Assembly: GCA_017432725.1 (NCBI GenBank)
Contig: JAFRIQ010000058.1
Span: 1 to 36,017, forward strand
Length of the DNA stretch: 36,017 nt
From: Bacillota bacterium
GTDB taxonomy: Bacteria > Bacillota > Clostridia > Peptostreptococcales > Anaerovoracaceae
Reading direction: 5' to 3'
Shown here: positions 26,301-33,853 of the stretch, in pieces
How the letters are laid out: every line of letters begins with the position of its first letter
Position numbering within the stretch: position 1 is the stretch's first letter
The notes under the pieces: generated by a model
What the model was told of the DNA's origin: nothing
Databases searched by the model: none
What the model saw: only the letters and a program-made list of their open reading frames with translations
Program-made: the position numbers and the translations under genes

Positions 26301-26659
26301 TGGCTTTCGTAGTGCTCATAAACCTGACGCAGGTAAATATATCTGAAAGACTCAGAGAGATAGCGACGCTGAAAGTACTCGGATTCAGGGACGGAGAAGT
26401 CAACTCCTATCTCTTCAAAGAGATATTCCTTCTTTCCGTTATAGGAGGTTTCCTGGGAATGCCTCTGGGGGTCCTTGAGCATCACTTCATCATGGGAATC
26501 ATCAGTATGGATATGGTGAGGTTCGGAAACAATATCTATCCGATGAGTTTCATTTACGCATACGTCATAACCATAGTCTTTACGCTCATAGTGCTTCAGC
26601 TGACCAAGAAGCCATTAAGGCAGATACAGATGGTGGAATCCCTGAAATCAGTGGAATAA
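23309..26659 (+). CDS. Large FtsX-type ABC permease with extracytoplasmic coiled coils
   Basis: The 1116-residue permease has two FtsX modules. A first helix (about residues 12-32) leads to an extracytoplasmic domain of about 550 residues. That domain contains coiled-coil stretches at about 245-340, 375-453 and 476-567, with repeated segments such as EGQKQLDDAKKQLDDA and EGRQQLEDGKAQ. Three helices with the motif RGQIGIFRALGFSNG follow (about 590-710). The second module has a helix near 765-785, a smaller extracytoplasmic domain and three more helices, with RLREIATLKVLGFRDGE. Similar permeases occur in Gram-positive bacteria next to a LolD-like ATPase; most substrates are unknown, and some related systems confer peptide-antibiotic resistance. 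TetR control suggests an inducible exporter. Confidence 0.92.
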   Translation: MFHKDTLRLIKHTFNRFFSLFMMVLIGVAFMMGLFSTKSIMKESVDAFNDEYSLQDVQLYSSYGFDDDDVKEIKKQPVVDKVFASKTVDCYCRGEKGSSAVARVEEIERNVNGIQLVDGRMPQKEDEILLLYASVYPSVYPIGSRIHLYLEKDDLSESLAVTEYTIVGFVQSPAYISKALGSSNLDNMELDLVLYVPSSNFLQDYYTTVSLTLDGASEYISYTDEYDAYAEDKLRDIENFAAVQQEFRKAKIKDEYEEELEKGEAEFEEKKAEGQKQLDDAKKQLDDANVKIIMGELQIDSNQTTLDASRQKLEESEKLLNEKQKILDDAVAQVEEADEGGRSFDEIYDQVSAMYNVYVMLKTVKTTYPETEEDISVARLEEENASINARIEENNSEIAQLESELSSLDPGSPSYASESARINSRISVLRADNADLQTQYDNNERAIAYLRAAGLGGYSGNIQDIMDGIDEAAGGSIEDTYAQINALKEARDKLDEGRQQLEDGKAQIRDGQQQLDDARYTLAVSKEEYEKGLKDYEKGLYDFEIEIEKAESELKKARQDLEDLPDASWMILDRKSHYSSYMYRSSADQMGTIGTAMPILFFLVAALVSMTTMTRLIDEQRGQIGIFRALGFSNGAIVSKYAIYSLLASLSGSVFGVAAGMAIFPTVIYNTWRLMYLLPPMKIIIKLPILLICVFSFSLLLVSISTMVVMKTLKEMPSQLMRPKAPKSAKPVFLEKIHPLWNRLSFTSKITARNIIRYKMRFFMTVIGVAGCTSLLVLGWGIKDSIGDIINVQFGRIFAYDYTINIEDDRNIDEFVDVLEENMDNRYVVPVMTYMTKLYGGKNDDQTMTAYVVDARDAAGVLGLKDPVGKTDIYLGNGGVIVSQKFADTNKIKKGDTITIESKLGVKAQVVVSDICEMYFQHYVFISDVYYRNTFGENVHPTEIAVSTTDGETMVKDARGIEGFVSAVDFSALINTFQNMINALDYIILVIIITAGALAFVVLINLTQVNISERLREIATLKVLGFRDGEVNSYLFKEIFLLSVIGGFLGMPLGVLEHHFIMGIISMDMVRFGNNIYPMSFIYAYVITIVFTLIVLQLTKKPLRQIQMVESLKSVE

Positions 26660-26661
26660 GA

Positions 26662-26690
26662 AATACCCGGCTTTCGCCGGGTATTTTTCA
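26662..26690 (+). terminator. Terminator after the FtsX permease, probably bidirectional
   Basis: AATACCCGG (26662-26670) pairs with CCGGGTATT (26677-26685) and is followed by a T-tract. On the minus strand the flank is also T-rich, so the convergent polymerase gene, which ends at 26688, may use it too. Confidence 0.87.
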
Positions 26691-28208
26691 TGCTCTGTGT
26701 CCGCCAATCTGGTTGTTCCTGTCTCTGGCGGTCGCCGCTTCCTGAAGGTTTGTGCCTTTCAGTATGGCGTTCTTTCCGAATTTCTTCTTTATCTCCAGTA
26801 TGGTTTCCTGCTCCTTCTTTTCGAGGGCAAGTTCTTCTTCCTTTTCTCTCTTCTCTTTTTCCTTTGCTTCGTAGTCGGTGAACATGTCGAGCTGTTCGCA
26901 GACCTGCTCCGATCTGGCTTCAAGGGGAGAAATGACCCTGTTTGCCACTACGTACATGCGCCTTACGAGGAGGTCTCTGTTAACTATCCTGTCGTAAAGC
27001 TCCATCACAGCTTCGCATATCTCTTTCGTGGAAGAAGTATATCCGCTCAGGTTTATGCTTCCGTGGGAATTGTCGGGAAGAGGTTTTCCGTAATGGGCTG
27101 TCTTTACGGGTCCGTGATATTTAGCCCTTATTTCTGGATCTGTCAGGTTCGAGGCATCGTAGCCCACCGTGAGGACCATCTGGTTTGTCACCAGGTCTTT
27201 TCTTACCAGGTCAAGGACCAGAAGGTCCGCCATCTCCTGCACTACTATCCTGGCTTCTTCGAAGGTATACGGATAGCTGAGTACCTGCCCGGAGCTTATG
27301 CTGTTGTTTTCGGAGCGGTAGCTTTTTATATCCGCGATGGTGCAGGGCTCCCAGCCCCATGCGTGATCTATAAGAAGCTCGGCGTTTATGCCGAACAGCT
27401 TGTAGAGGAGTTCCTCGTTGTGAAAATCGGAAGGCCTTCCCAGAGAGCATCTTGCAATGTCTCCCATGGTATATAGTCCGTGGCTTTCCAGCCTTCTCTG
27501 GTATCCTCTTCCGACCCTCCAGAAATCGGTGAGAGGCCTGTGATCCCAGAGCTGCTTTCTGTAGCTCATTTCGTCAAGCTGAGCTATCCTTACGCCGTCC
27601 TTGTCAGCCGGTATATGTTTGGCCACTATGTCCATGGCTATCTTGCACAGATAAAGGTTAGTGCCTATTCCTGCTGTAGCGGTGATCCCCGTTTCATTCA
27701 GTACTGCCCTTACGAGCATCATGGTGAATTCATGGGCGTTCACGTGGTAAAAGTCCAGGTATTTGGTGGCGTCTATGAAGACTTCGTCTATGGAGTAGAC
27801 GTGTATGTCTTCAGGGGCGACGAACTTGAGGTACATCTGATATATCTTGGTGCTTATCTCCATGTATTTGTGCATCTGGGGAGGAGCTACTATGTAATCA
27901 AGCTCGAGGGAAGGGTCTTCATTGAGCTCGGAGAAGATATACGACTTTCCGCTGAAGGTCCTTCCGGGGGCTTTGGCAAGCCTTTCCGTGTTGACTTCCC
28001 TGACCCTCTGGACTACTTCGAAGAGGCGGGCTCTTCCGCTTATCCCGTAGGATTTGAGAGAAGGGGAGACCGCAAGACATATGGTCTTTTCCGTTCTCGA
28101 AAGATCGGCTACGACAAGATTGGTGTTCAGAGGGTCGAGACCTCTTTGGACACATTCCGCCGATGCGTAGAAAGATTTAAGATCTATTGCCACATACGTC
28201 TTTTCCAT
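26688..28208 (-). CDS. Y-family (UmuC/PolV-like) translesion DNA polymerase
   Basis: The 506-residue protein is a Y-family error-prone polymerase of the UmuC/YqjW type. Catalytic residues are Asp9 in VAIDLKSFYAS (Tyr14 at the steric-gate position) and Asp141/Glu142 in VYSIDEVFID. A fingers/palm region, HhH thumb (VGRGYQRRLESHGLYTMGDIA) and little finger follow, and EQLDMF near residue 430 matches the beta-clamp binding motif. The last 80 residues are a charged helix. ATG 28208 is chosen: an in-frame ATG at 28226 lies upstream of the -10 box and cannot be in the mRNA. ATG 28208 coincides with the predicted transcription start, so the mRNA is probably leaderless. A LexA-type box abuts the -35. 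Confidence 0.93.
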   Translation of the reverse strand: MEKTYVAIDLKSFYASAECVQRGLDPLNTNLVVADLSRTEKTICLAVSPSLKSYGISGRARLFEVVQRVREVNTERLAKAPGRTFSGKSYIFSELNEDPSLELDYIVAPPQMHKYMEISTKIYQMYLKFVAPEDIHVYSIDEVFIDATKYLDFYHVNAHEFTMMLVRAVLNETGITATAGIGTNLYLCKIAMDIVAKHIPADKDGVRIAQLDEMSYRKQLWDHRPLTDFWRVGRGYQRRLESHGLYTMGDIARCSLGRPSDFHNEELLYKLFGINAELLIDHAWGWEPCTIADIKSYRSENNSISSGQVLSYPYTFEEARIVVQEMADLLVLDLVRKDLVTNQMVLTVGYDASNLTDPEIRAKYHGPVKTAHYGKPLPDNSHGSINLSGYTSSTKEICEAVMELYDRIVNRDLLVRRMYVVANRVISPLEARSEQVCEQLDMFTDYEAKEKEKREKEEELALEKKEQETILEIKKKFGKNAILKGTNLQEAATARDRNNQIGGHRA

Positions 28209-28214
28209 ACACCG

Positions 28215-28243
28215 ATTATATCTCATCCATGTGTTTAAATCAA
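28215..28243 (-). promoter_or_regulatory. Promoter of the Y-family polymerase, predicted leaderless
   Basis: On the minus strand TTGATT (28238-28243) and a perfect TATAAT (28215-28220) are separated by 17 bp. Six bases separate the -10 box from ATG 28208, so transcription should start at or next to the A of the start codon. Confidence 0.8.
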
Positions 28244-28254
28244 AACATATGTTC
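28243..28254 (-). promoter_or_regulatory. LexA-type (SOS) operator
   Basis: GAACATATGTTT on the minus strand matches the Gram-positive LexA box pattern GAAC-N4-GTTC/T, including the ATAT centre common in these boxes. It directly abuts the -35 hexamer with one base of overlap, a position that would block RNA polymerase. SOS induction of Y-family polymerases is well established; regulation of this gene is inferred. Confidence 0.75.
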
Positions 28255-28276
28255 TTCTTTAAGGCTTCCCATCCCT

Positions 28277-28305
28277 TTGTTCTTTACGTGCATTTGTGGT
28301 ACAGT
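28277..28305 (+). promoter_or_regulatory. Promoter of the phosphoesterase-pckA operon
   Basis: TTGTTC (28277-28282) and TACAGT (28300-28305) are 17 bp apart. The leader would be about 40 nt and contains GCGGGGGC before ATG 28352. A TATAGA just downstream offers an alternative -10. Confidence 0.5.
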
Positions 28306-28351
28306 ATAGATATATCAATCACAGTTCATTTGAATAGCGGGGGCTTTTGAA

Positions 28352-29701
28352 ATGGCGAAGAAGATCAGAAGTAAAGAAGAGATAAAAAAAGCCAGAAGAA
28401 AGAGATGGCTCATAGTATTGCTCGTCATCGTGGCAGTCATAGGACTTTTGCATATTGCCGACAGGGTGTGCTGCAATCTGCTCGTCAAGTACGTAAAAGG
28501 TTTCGATGCGGTGGACTATTCGGGAACGTCAAGATCGCTTCCTGTATACAATGAGGAAGAAGGTCATTACAGCTTTTCCTCCAAGGACGGTCTTAAGATC
28601 ATGATGCTCACCGACATACATCTGGGCGGCGGGCGCTGGACATACAAGACCGACAGAAAAGCCATTTATGAAATAATCACCATGCTTCAGAACGTGAAGC
28701 CCGACCTGGTGGTACTCTGCGGAGATAATATATTCGCATGTCCCGGACCCATTTACAACGGCGGAGGCAACCTGGACAACAAACTGGTATCTAAGGTCAT
28801 ACTCGAGTTGTTCGAGCACGAAGGCGTATATTTCACCACGGTCTTCGGCAACCACGACACGGAGGTCTTCGACCTTTGCGGAAGGCAGAAGCTCGCAGAG
28901 CTTTACGAAAGCGAAAAATATACCTACTGTATCTTCGAGCAGGAATTCACCGATGAAGACGCCGAGATACCCAGCGTGACCAACCAGATCATATCGGTCA
29001 AAAATGCGGAGGGCGGTACCAACAAGCTGCTGCTCTTCATGGACACCAACGCTTACGTTGACAAAAGCATAAAGGCCGTTCTGGACTGGAACTACGACGT
29101 GATACACCAGGCTCAGGTGGACTGGGCCAAGGAAGAAATAAGGGCTCTTTCCGACAGGGAAGGATATCCCGGAAGGACCTGCATCGATACGGTTGCGTTC
29201 ATGCACATACCTGTAGGCGAGTATCAGGAGGCATACAAAGAACTTGAACTCAACGGATTCAGGGATACGGAAAATACGGAATATATAGAAGGCGTCTGGG
29301 ATGAAAAGGTAGACGATACCCTGGGGATCAGGATATGGTTCGGAGGATGCTCCCGCTTCACGGATGCTCCCGTGGAAGCTGATACCTTCTTCGAGACCTT
29401 AGGTCCCGAAGGAGTGGGAGCTCTCGAAGCAGTGTTCTGCGGCCACGACCACACCAACAACGTGGCGGTCAGATATATGGGAGTCACCCTTGCATACGGT
29501 ATGTCCATGGACAACACAGCATATGACGATATAGCCCTGTCCGGACTTCAGAGAGGCTGCACCGTCATAGAGATAGACGAAGACGGAACCATGACCTGGG
29601 AATACAAGAACGCCTACAAGGATCTGGGCGTAGACGCAAACAAGTTTGCCGACGTATATCTCGACCATTACTATTACGATGATTATGCACCTAAATTTTA
29701 G
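28352..29701 (+). CDS. Membrane-anchored metallophosphoesterase
   Basis: The 449-residue protein has a basic N-terminus, one hydrophobic helix (residues about 19-36) that looks like an uncleaved signal anchor, and a calcineurin-like phosphoesterase domain. The metal-site motifs are all present: DIH (Asp88, His90), GDN (Asp125), GNHD (Asn167, His168), a central His285 and GHDH (His365, His367). The catalytic domain is probably outside the membrane. The substrate is unknown; relatives include phosphodiesterases and purple-acid-like enzymes. pckA follows after 9 nt, an unexpected pairing. Confidence 0.9.
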   Translation: MAKKIRSKEEIKKARRKRWLIVLLVIVAVIGLLHIADRVCCNLLVKYVKGFDAVDYSGTSRSLPVYNEEEGHYSFSSKDGLKIMMLTDIHLGGGRWTYKTDRKAIYEIITMLQNVKPDLVVLCGDNIFACPGPIYNGGGNLDNKLVSKVILELFEHEGVYFTTVFGNHDTEVFDLCGRQKLAELYESEKYTYCIFEQEFTDEDAEIPSVTNQIISVKNAEGGTNKLLLFMDTNAYVDKSIKAVLDWNYDVIHQAQVDWAKEEIRALSDREGYPGRTCIDTVAFMHIPVGEYQEAYKELELNGFRDTENTEYIEGVWDEKVDDTLGIRIWFGGCSRFTDAPVEADTFFETLGPEGVGALEAVFCGHDHTNNVAVRYMGVTLAYGMSMDNTAYDDIALSGLQRGCTVIEIDEDGTMTWEYKNAYKDLGVDANKFADVYLDHYYYDDYAPKF

Positions 29702-29710
29702 AGGTTCGAA

Positions 29711-31306
29711 TTGACAGACATATTGCTGCCGGGGATAGACCCCTCGGCTATATTTCACAACCCTTCCTACGAGGATCTTTACAGAGATGAGACCGATCCC
29801 TCTCTTTCGGGATACGAAAAGGCAAAACTCACGGAGCTCGGTGCACTCAACGTGATGACGGGGATCTTCACAGGAAGGTCCCCAAAAGACAAATACATAG
29901 TGTTCGACGAAAATTCCGCGGGCAGCGTATGGTGGACTTCTCCGGGATATGAGAACGACAACCATCCCATGAGCAAGGATACCTGGGAAAAGGTCCTTAA
30001 GATCGCAAAAGAGCAGCTGTCGGGAAAGAAAGTTTACGTCATGGATGCTTTCTGCGGAGCGGACGAAGGATCCCGTATGTCGGTGCGATTCATCATGGAA
30101 GTGGCCTGGCAGGCCCATTTCGTGAAGAATATGTTCATAAGGCCTACGGAAGAGGAACTGGAACACTTTGAGCCTGACTTCACCGTTTACTGCGCCTCAA
30201 AGGCTTCCGTGGAGAATTACGAAGAGCTGGGCCTTGGTTCAAATACCTGCGTTGCCTTCAATATCACCAGCAGGGAGCAGGTTATACTCAATACCTGGTA
30301 CGGCGGAGAGATGAAGAAGGGAATGTTCTCCATGATGAACTATTACCTGCCTCTCAAAGGCATCGCATCCATGCACTGCTCGGCGAACACGGATCTTGAA
30401 GGAAAGAACACCGCGGTGTTCTTCGGTCTCTCCGGGACCGGAAAGACCACTCTTTCCACGGATCCCAAGAGGCTCCTCGTCGGAGACGACGAGCACGGCT
30501 GGGATGAAAGAGGCGTCTTCAATTTCGAAGGCGGATGCTACGCTAAGGTCATCGACCTTGATAAAGATGCCGAACCCGACATCTACGGCGCCATAAAAAG
30601 GGATGCGCTACTTGAGAACGTTACCGTGGATGCCGATGGAAAAATAGACTTCAGCGACAGAAGCGTCACGGAAAATACGAGAGTATCCTATCCAATATAT
30701 CATATACGGAACATAGTGAAGCCCGTGTCTGCAGCGCCGCCGGCAGGAAGGGTCATCTTCCTTTCAGCCGACGCTTTCGGCGTGCTGCCTCCCGTATCCT
30801 TGCTGGATCCCGAACAGACCGAGTACTATTTCCTGTCCGGTTTCACGGCGAAACTTGCCGGTACTGAAAGAGGTATCACAGAGCCCGTTCCCACCTTTTC
30901 TGCCTGCTTCGGACAGGCCTTCCTTGAACTCCATCCTGTGAAATACGCACAGGAACTTGTAAAAAGGATGAAGGAAAGCGGAGCTAAAGCCTATCTTGTG
31001 AACACAGGCTGGAACGGAAGCGGAAAGAGGATATCCATAAAGGACACAAGAGGCATAATAGACGCTATACTCAGCGGAAGCATAGACGGCGCTGAAACCA
31101 AGGTGATACCGTATTTCGGACTCCGGGTGCCGCTGTATCTGGAGGGCGTGGATCCCGGCATACTGGATCCCAAAGATACCTATCCCGACCCTTCGGAATG
31201 GGAAAAGAAGGCTATAGACCTTGCCGGAAGATTCATAGGGAATTTCGAAAAATATCTTGATAACAAAGATTGCGCAGATCTTGTAAAGGCCGGTCCTAAA
31301 GTATAG
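29711..31306 (+). CDS. pckA: Phosphoenolpyruvate carboxykinase (ATP)
   Basis: This enzyme interconverts oxaloacetate + ATP and PEP + CO2 + ADP, in gluconeogenesis or, in anaerobes, in CO2-fixing formation of oxaloacetate. The 531-residue protein has the PEPCK P-loop GLSGTGKTT (residues 239-247), the metal-binding [21 protein letters not shown] near the N-terminus, and the substrate region [11 protein letters not shown]. Length matches the family. The start codon is TTG at 29711, with AGAGG about 6 nt upstream at the phosphoesterase stop; there is no better ATG before the conserved N-terminal region. The two genes should be co-transcribed. Confidence 0.96.
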   Translation: MTDILLPGIDPSAIFHNPSYEDLYRDETDPSLSGYEKAKLTELGALNVMTGIFTGRSPKDKYIVFDENSAGSVWWTSPGYENDNHPMSKDTWEKVLKIAKEQLSGKKVYVMDAFCGADEGSRMSVRFIMEVAWQAHFVKNMFIRPTEEELEHFEPDFTVYCASKASVENYEELGLGSNTCVAFNITSREQVILNTWYGGEMKKGMFSMMNYYLPLKGIASMHCSANTDLEGKNTAVFFGLSGTGKTTLSTDPKRLLVGDDEHGWDERGVFNFEGGCYAKVIDLDKDAEPDIYGAIKRDALLENVTVDADGKIDFSDRSVTENTRVSYPIYHIRNIVKPVSAAPPAGRVIFLSADAFGVLPPVSLLDPEQTEYYFLSGFTAKLAGTERGITEPVPTFSACFGQAFLELHPVKYAQELVKRMKESGAKAYLVNTGWNGSGKRISIKDTRGIIDAILSGSIDGAETKVIPYFGLRVPLYLEGVDPGILDPKDTYPDPSEWEKKAIDLAGRFIGNFEKYLDNKDCADLVKAGPKV

Positions 31307-31318
31307 GACCGGTTTTTC
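31290..31318 (+). terminator. Terminator of pckA
   Basis: CCGGTCCTA (31290-31298) pairs with TAGGACCGG (31304-31312), followed by TTTTT. The pckA stop codon (31304-31306) lies inside the stem's right arm, a compact arrangement. Confidence 0.9.
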
Positions 31319-31375
31319 ATATGCACAGGCAGGAAAATCAGATCTTTCTGTCTGTTTTTGATTATTAGAAAAATC

Positions 31376-31404
31376 TTGTATTTCAAAAATGTTCGGTATA
31401 TAAT
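31376..31404 (+). promoter_or_regulatory. Promoter of the GPH-type transporter gene
   Basis: TTGTAT (31376-31381) and TATAAT (31399-31404) are exactly 17 bp apart. The leader is about 65 nt and can fold a hairpin between GCCGG (about 31425-31429) and CCGGC near 31457-31461, just before the AAGAGG ribosome-binding site. Confidence 0.75.
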
Positions 31405-31477
31405 AAAAAAATCTATTTTATGGGTGCCGGTTTGCTCTTTTGTTTGAGACCAGAAGCCGGCGAAAGAAGAGGTAAAA

Positions 31478-32845
31478 ATGGAAGATAATAAACAAGCAAA
31501 AGAACTGCCGAGCGTATCGCTTCTTGAGAAGATCGAATACGGATTCGGAGGCATGTTCAAGACAGGCCTCGGCGGATATATCGCAAATCTGTACTGGATG
31601 TTTTTCCTTACGGACGTTGTGGGTATCTCTACGGTGCTGGCAGCCACTGCAAAAACGGCGGTGACCTTCATAAAACTGGCGTTGATGATGTTCACGGGAG
31701 CCCTCGTAGACGGCACCAACTTCAAGACCGGCAGATACCGCACTTGGATACTCATAGGCGATATCGTAATGTTCATCATGGGAGGACTTCTGTTCCTCAA
31801 GTATGATTACAAGAGCCAGGTCGGTTACATAGTGGTGCTCCTTATCATCTACGCTATCCAGATCATGGGATACAACGTTTCCTGGACTTCAGCCAGAGCG
31901 GTAGTCGGACTCATGGCAGTCAACACCACCGATTCCGTAGGTCTTACGGCTGCAGCCAGCGTAGGAAGCCACGCGGCGGGAGTCGTTTACGGCGTTTTAG
32001 TCGCTTTCGCAATGAAAGCCGCTGCGAACACCTCCAACCAGTATATGTTCGCTGCATACATAATGGGCGTTATTTACCTCATAGGCACAGCGGTCATGTG
32101 GAACCTGACCAAGAAGTACGAGCTTGGCGATAACGTCAAATACAAGGCAGCCCAGAAGCAGGAGAAGATACCCTTCAAAGACATGCTCATAGTGTTCAAG
32201 GGCCCGGGAAAATGGCTTTTCCTTTCCTCGTCCATCATGAACATAGCGTCAGGTATGCAGAGCGTTCTTCTTGTCTACTATACAAGGTATATACTTCAGA
32301 ACGACCTCATGCTGGGCTACGGCGTAACGGCAAGTTCTATCTCTGCCGTGCTCGCAGCTCTCATCTCACCGAAGCTCTGCGCCAAGTTCTCCAAGAAGGG
32401 CGTGTACGCATTCTCCATGTTCTCCGGAGCTATCAGCTATGCAGCTTACTACTTCATAGGATCCAACGGATATCTGTACATACTCATCAGAGTCATTTAT
32501 CAGTTCTGCGCGACTCCTGTGGCCACGGCAATGGTATCTATGGCCAACGACGTAGCGGACTACCACGAGATGAGAGGAGCAAAATCCGCAAAGGCCTTCT
32601 CACAGTCCATGCTCGGAGTTACCATAAGAGTAGGTTCTCTCATTTCCACGGCAGCGGCATCCTTCGGCCTCGCGGCCATTGGATATACGGCAGGCGTTCA
32701 GCCTACGGGAGATATACTCAATGCCATCATACTCATGATGTCCTTCGTTCCCGCGGCGGCATACGCCCTCGGCGGACTGCTCATACTCTTCTACAAGGTG
32801 GATGAGAAGGAACTTGAGGAATACAAGATGTCTAAAGTCGCATAA
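31478..32845 (+). CDS. GPH-type (MFS_2) sugar:cation symporter
   Basis: The 455-residue membrane protein fits the glycoside-pentoside-hexuronide:cation symporter family (MelB/XylP group). It has about twelve hydrophobic helices, the opening LLEKIEYGFGGMFKTGLGGYI, the loop ALVDGTNFKTGRYRTWIL after helix 2-3, and NDVADYHEMRGAKSAKAFSQSML, the typical motif of the second half with a D-Y-x-E core. The sugar specificity cannot be read from sequence, and no glycosidase is nearby. A TetR-type gene follows after a terminator, a candidate regulator. Confidence 0.88.
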   Translation: MEDNKQAKELPSVSLLEKIEYGFGGMFKTGLGGYIANLYWMFFLTDVVGISTVLAATAKTAVTFIKLALMMFTGALVDGTNFKTGRYRTWILIGDIVMFIMGGLLFLKYDYKSQVGYIVVLLIIYAIQIMGYNVSWTSARAVVGLMAVNTTDSVGLTAAASVGSHAAGVVYGVLVAFAMKAAANTSNQYMFAAYIMGVIYLIGTAVMWNLTKKYELGDNVKYKAAQKQEKIPFKDMLIVFKGPGKWLFLSSSIMNIASGMQSVLLVYYTRYILQNDLMLGYGVTASSISAVLAALISPKLCAKFSKKGVYAFSMFSGAISYAAYYFIGSNGYLYILIRVIYQFCATPVATAMVSMANDVADYHEMRGAKSAKAFSQSMLGVTIRVGSLISTAAASFGLAAIGYTAGVQPTGDILNAIILMMSFVPAAAYALGGLLILFYKVDEKELEEYKMSKVA

Positions 32846-32860
32846 ATATTTTTAGTTCAG

Positions 32861-32898
32861 GATGCGGGGGGAACGTCGGTTTTCTCCGCATCTGTTTT
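32861..32898 (+). terminator. Terminator of the transporter gene
   Basis: GATGCGG (32861-32867) pairs with CCGCATC (32886-32892); the stem can be extended inward to about 13 pairs through G-U pairs around a CGTCGG loop. TGTTTT follows. Confidence 0.75.
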
Positions 32899-32927
32899 AA
32901 AAGAAAAAGGATCAGTACAGAAAGGCC

Positions 32928-33596
32928 ATGGAGAAAGGCGTAAAACCGTACAAAAAAGGTGTAGAGACCGAGCAGAAGATCGTTGCGGAAGCAAAGCGTT
33001 TGTTCCTTGAGAAGGGTTATGACAAGACTTCCGTCACGGAGATATGCTCAAATATAGGGATAATGACGGGCAATGCCAGCTACTATTTCCCTCATAAAAA
33101 AGACCTTGGAACGAGGATGTTCAGGGATCTTATGCTGGACGTTCTCGATTTCGTCGAGACAGCATACGGAAATGAGAGCACTTTCTTCAGGTATTCTCTT
33201 GCCCTGTATATCTGCATGCTGACGGAGCTTGCAGACGAAGAGCGCTGCAGATTTGTCAGAGAAGTATTCGAAAAGGGTTTCTTCGTCGATCACAGTGCGT
33301 CTTTCGCAAGGCGTTTCACCCCCGAATACAACAAAGGGGCGTCCAGGGAACTCTCCAAAGAGCAGATGAGGACTACAATGGTCGCTAACGACGCGGTGTA
33401 TACAAGCCTTGTTCTGGACCTCATAAAGAAGACGGGCGGAAGGCCGTCTAAAAGCGATCTGAGAAGGACCTCATGGATCATCTGCAATATCATCGGACGC
33501 ATATTCGGAAGGGATATCGACGTCATACATGAAGAATCGGCCAGGGTCAACGAGCTGATAATGAAGCTGGATCTGAGCGGATTCACTTTCCTGTGA
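32928..33596 (+). CDS. TetR-family transcriptional regulator
   Basis: The 222-residue protein has a TetR-type N-terminal domain: TEQKIVAEAKRLFLEKGYDKTSVTEIC followed by GIMTGNASYYFPHKKDLG, the helix-turn-helix with its YYF recognition element. The C-terminal domain is unassigned. AAAGG lies only 2 nt before ATG 32928, an unusually short spacing, but no better start is in frame. The likely target is the transporter gene upstream, although no palindromic operator was found in either leader. Confidence 0.9.
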   Translation: MEKGVKPYKKGVETEQKIVAEAKRLFLEKGYDKTSVTEICSNIGIMTGNASYYFPHKKDLGTRMFRDLMLDVLDFVETAYGNESTFFRYSLALYICMLTELADEERCRFVREVFEKGFFVDHSASFARRFTPEYNKGASRELSKEQMRTTMVANDAVYTSLVLDLIKKTGGRPSKSDLRRTSWIICNIIGRIFGRDIDVIHEESARVNELIMKLDLSGFTFL

Positions 33597-33626
33597 AACT
33601 GCGGGCAGCATATGGAGAGTTAGTTG

Positions 33627-33654
33627 TTGACAACTGCTTTTTATGTGATATACT
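33627..33654 (+). promoter_or_regulatory. Promoter of metK
   Basis: A perfect TTGACA (33627-33632) and TATACT (33649-33654) are 16 bp apart, and the -10 box is preceded by TGA, giving an extended -10. The start at about 33661 precedes the riboswitch. Confidence 0.85.
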
Positions 33655-33674
33655 TGCCCTGGAATTTAATATTG

Positions 33675-33813
33675 CTCATCAAGAGTGACGGAGGGACAGG
33701 CCCTGTGAAGTCCGGCAACCTGGTTTTTAGGCCAAGGTGCTAAATCCTGCAGAGCGATCTGAGAGATGAGGAGAATACAGAAATACACCTCGTCCGAAAG
33801 AACGAGGTTTTTT
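33675..33813 (+). ncRNA. SAM-I (S-box) riboswitch with terminator
   Basis: The aptamer (33675-33770) shows the S-box landmarks in order: CTCATCAAGAG, the GGAGGGAC block, CCGGCAACC, AAGGTGCTAAATCCTGCAG, and the closing GAGATGAG that pairs with the 5' CTCATC as helix P1. A terminator hairpin follows, ACCTCGT (33787-33793) with ACGAGGT (33802-33808), then six T residues. This is the standard arrangement in which bound S-adenosylmethionine stabilises the aptamer and permits termination, so metK is switched off when its product is plentiful. The switching helix was not worked out in detail. Confidence 0.93.
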
Positions 33814-33853
33814 GTTCCTCAAGTTGCCTTAATAAAGGCAGAAAGGATAATCA

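Noticed and set aside
26697..28238. Two long plus-strand open frames opposite the polymerase gene
   Set aside because: They are antisense to a clearly coding gene, have no recognisable domains, and arise from its codon bias.
33622..33635. AGTTGT-TG-ACAACT palindrome over the metK -35 box, considered as an operator or a terminator of the tetR gene
   Set aside because: A two-base loop makes a poor hairpin, and the match is largely explained by the TTGACA promoter sequence itself. Regulation is already accounted for by the riboswitch.
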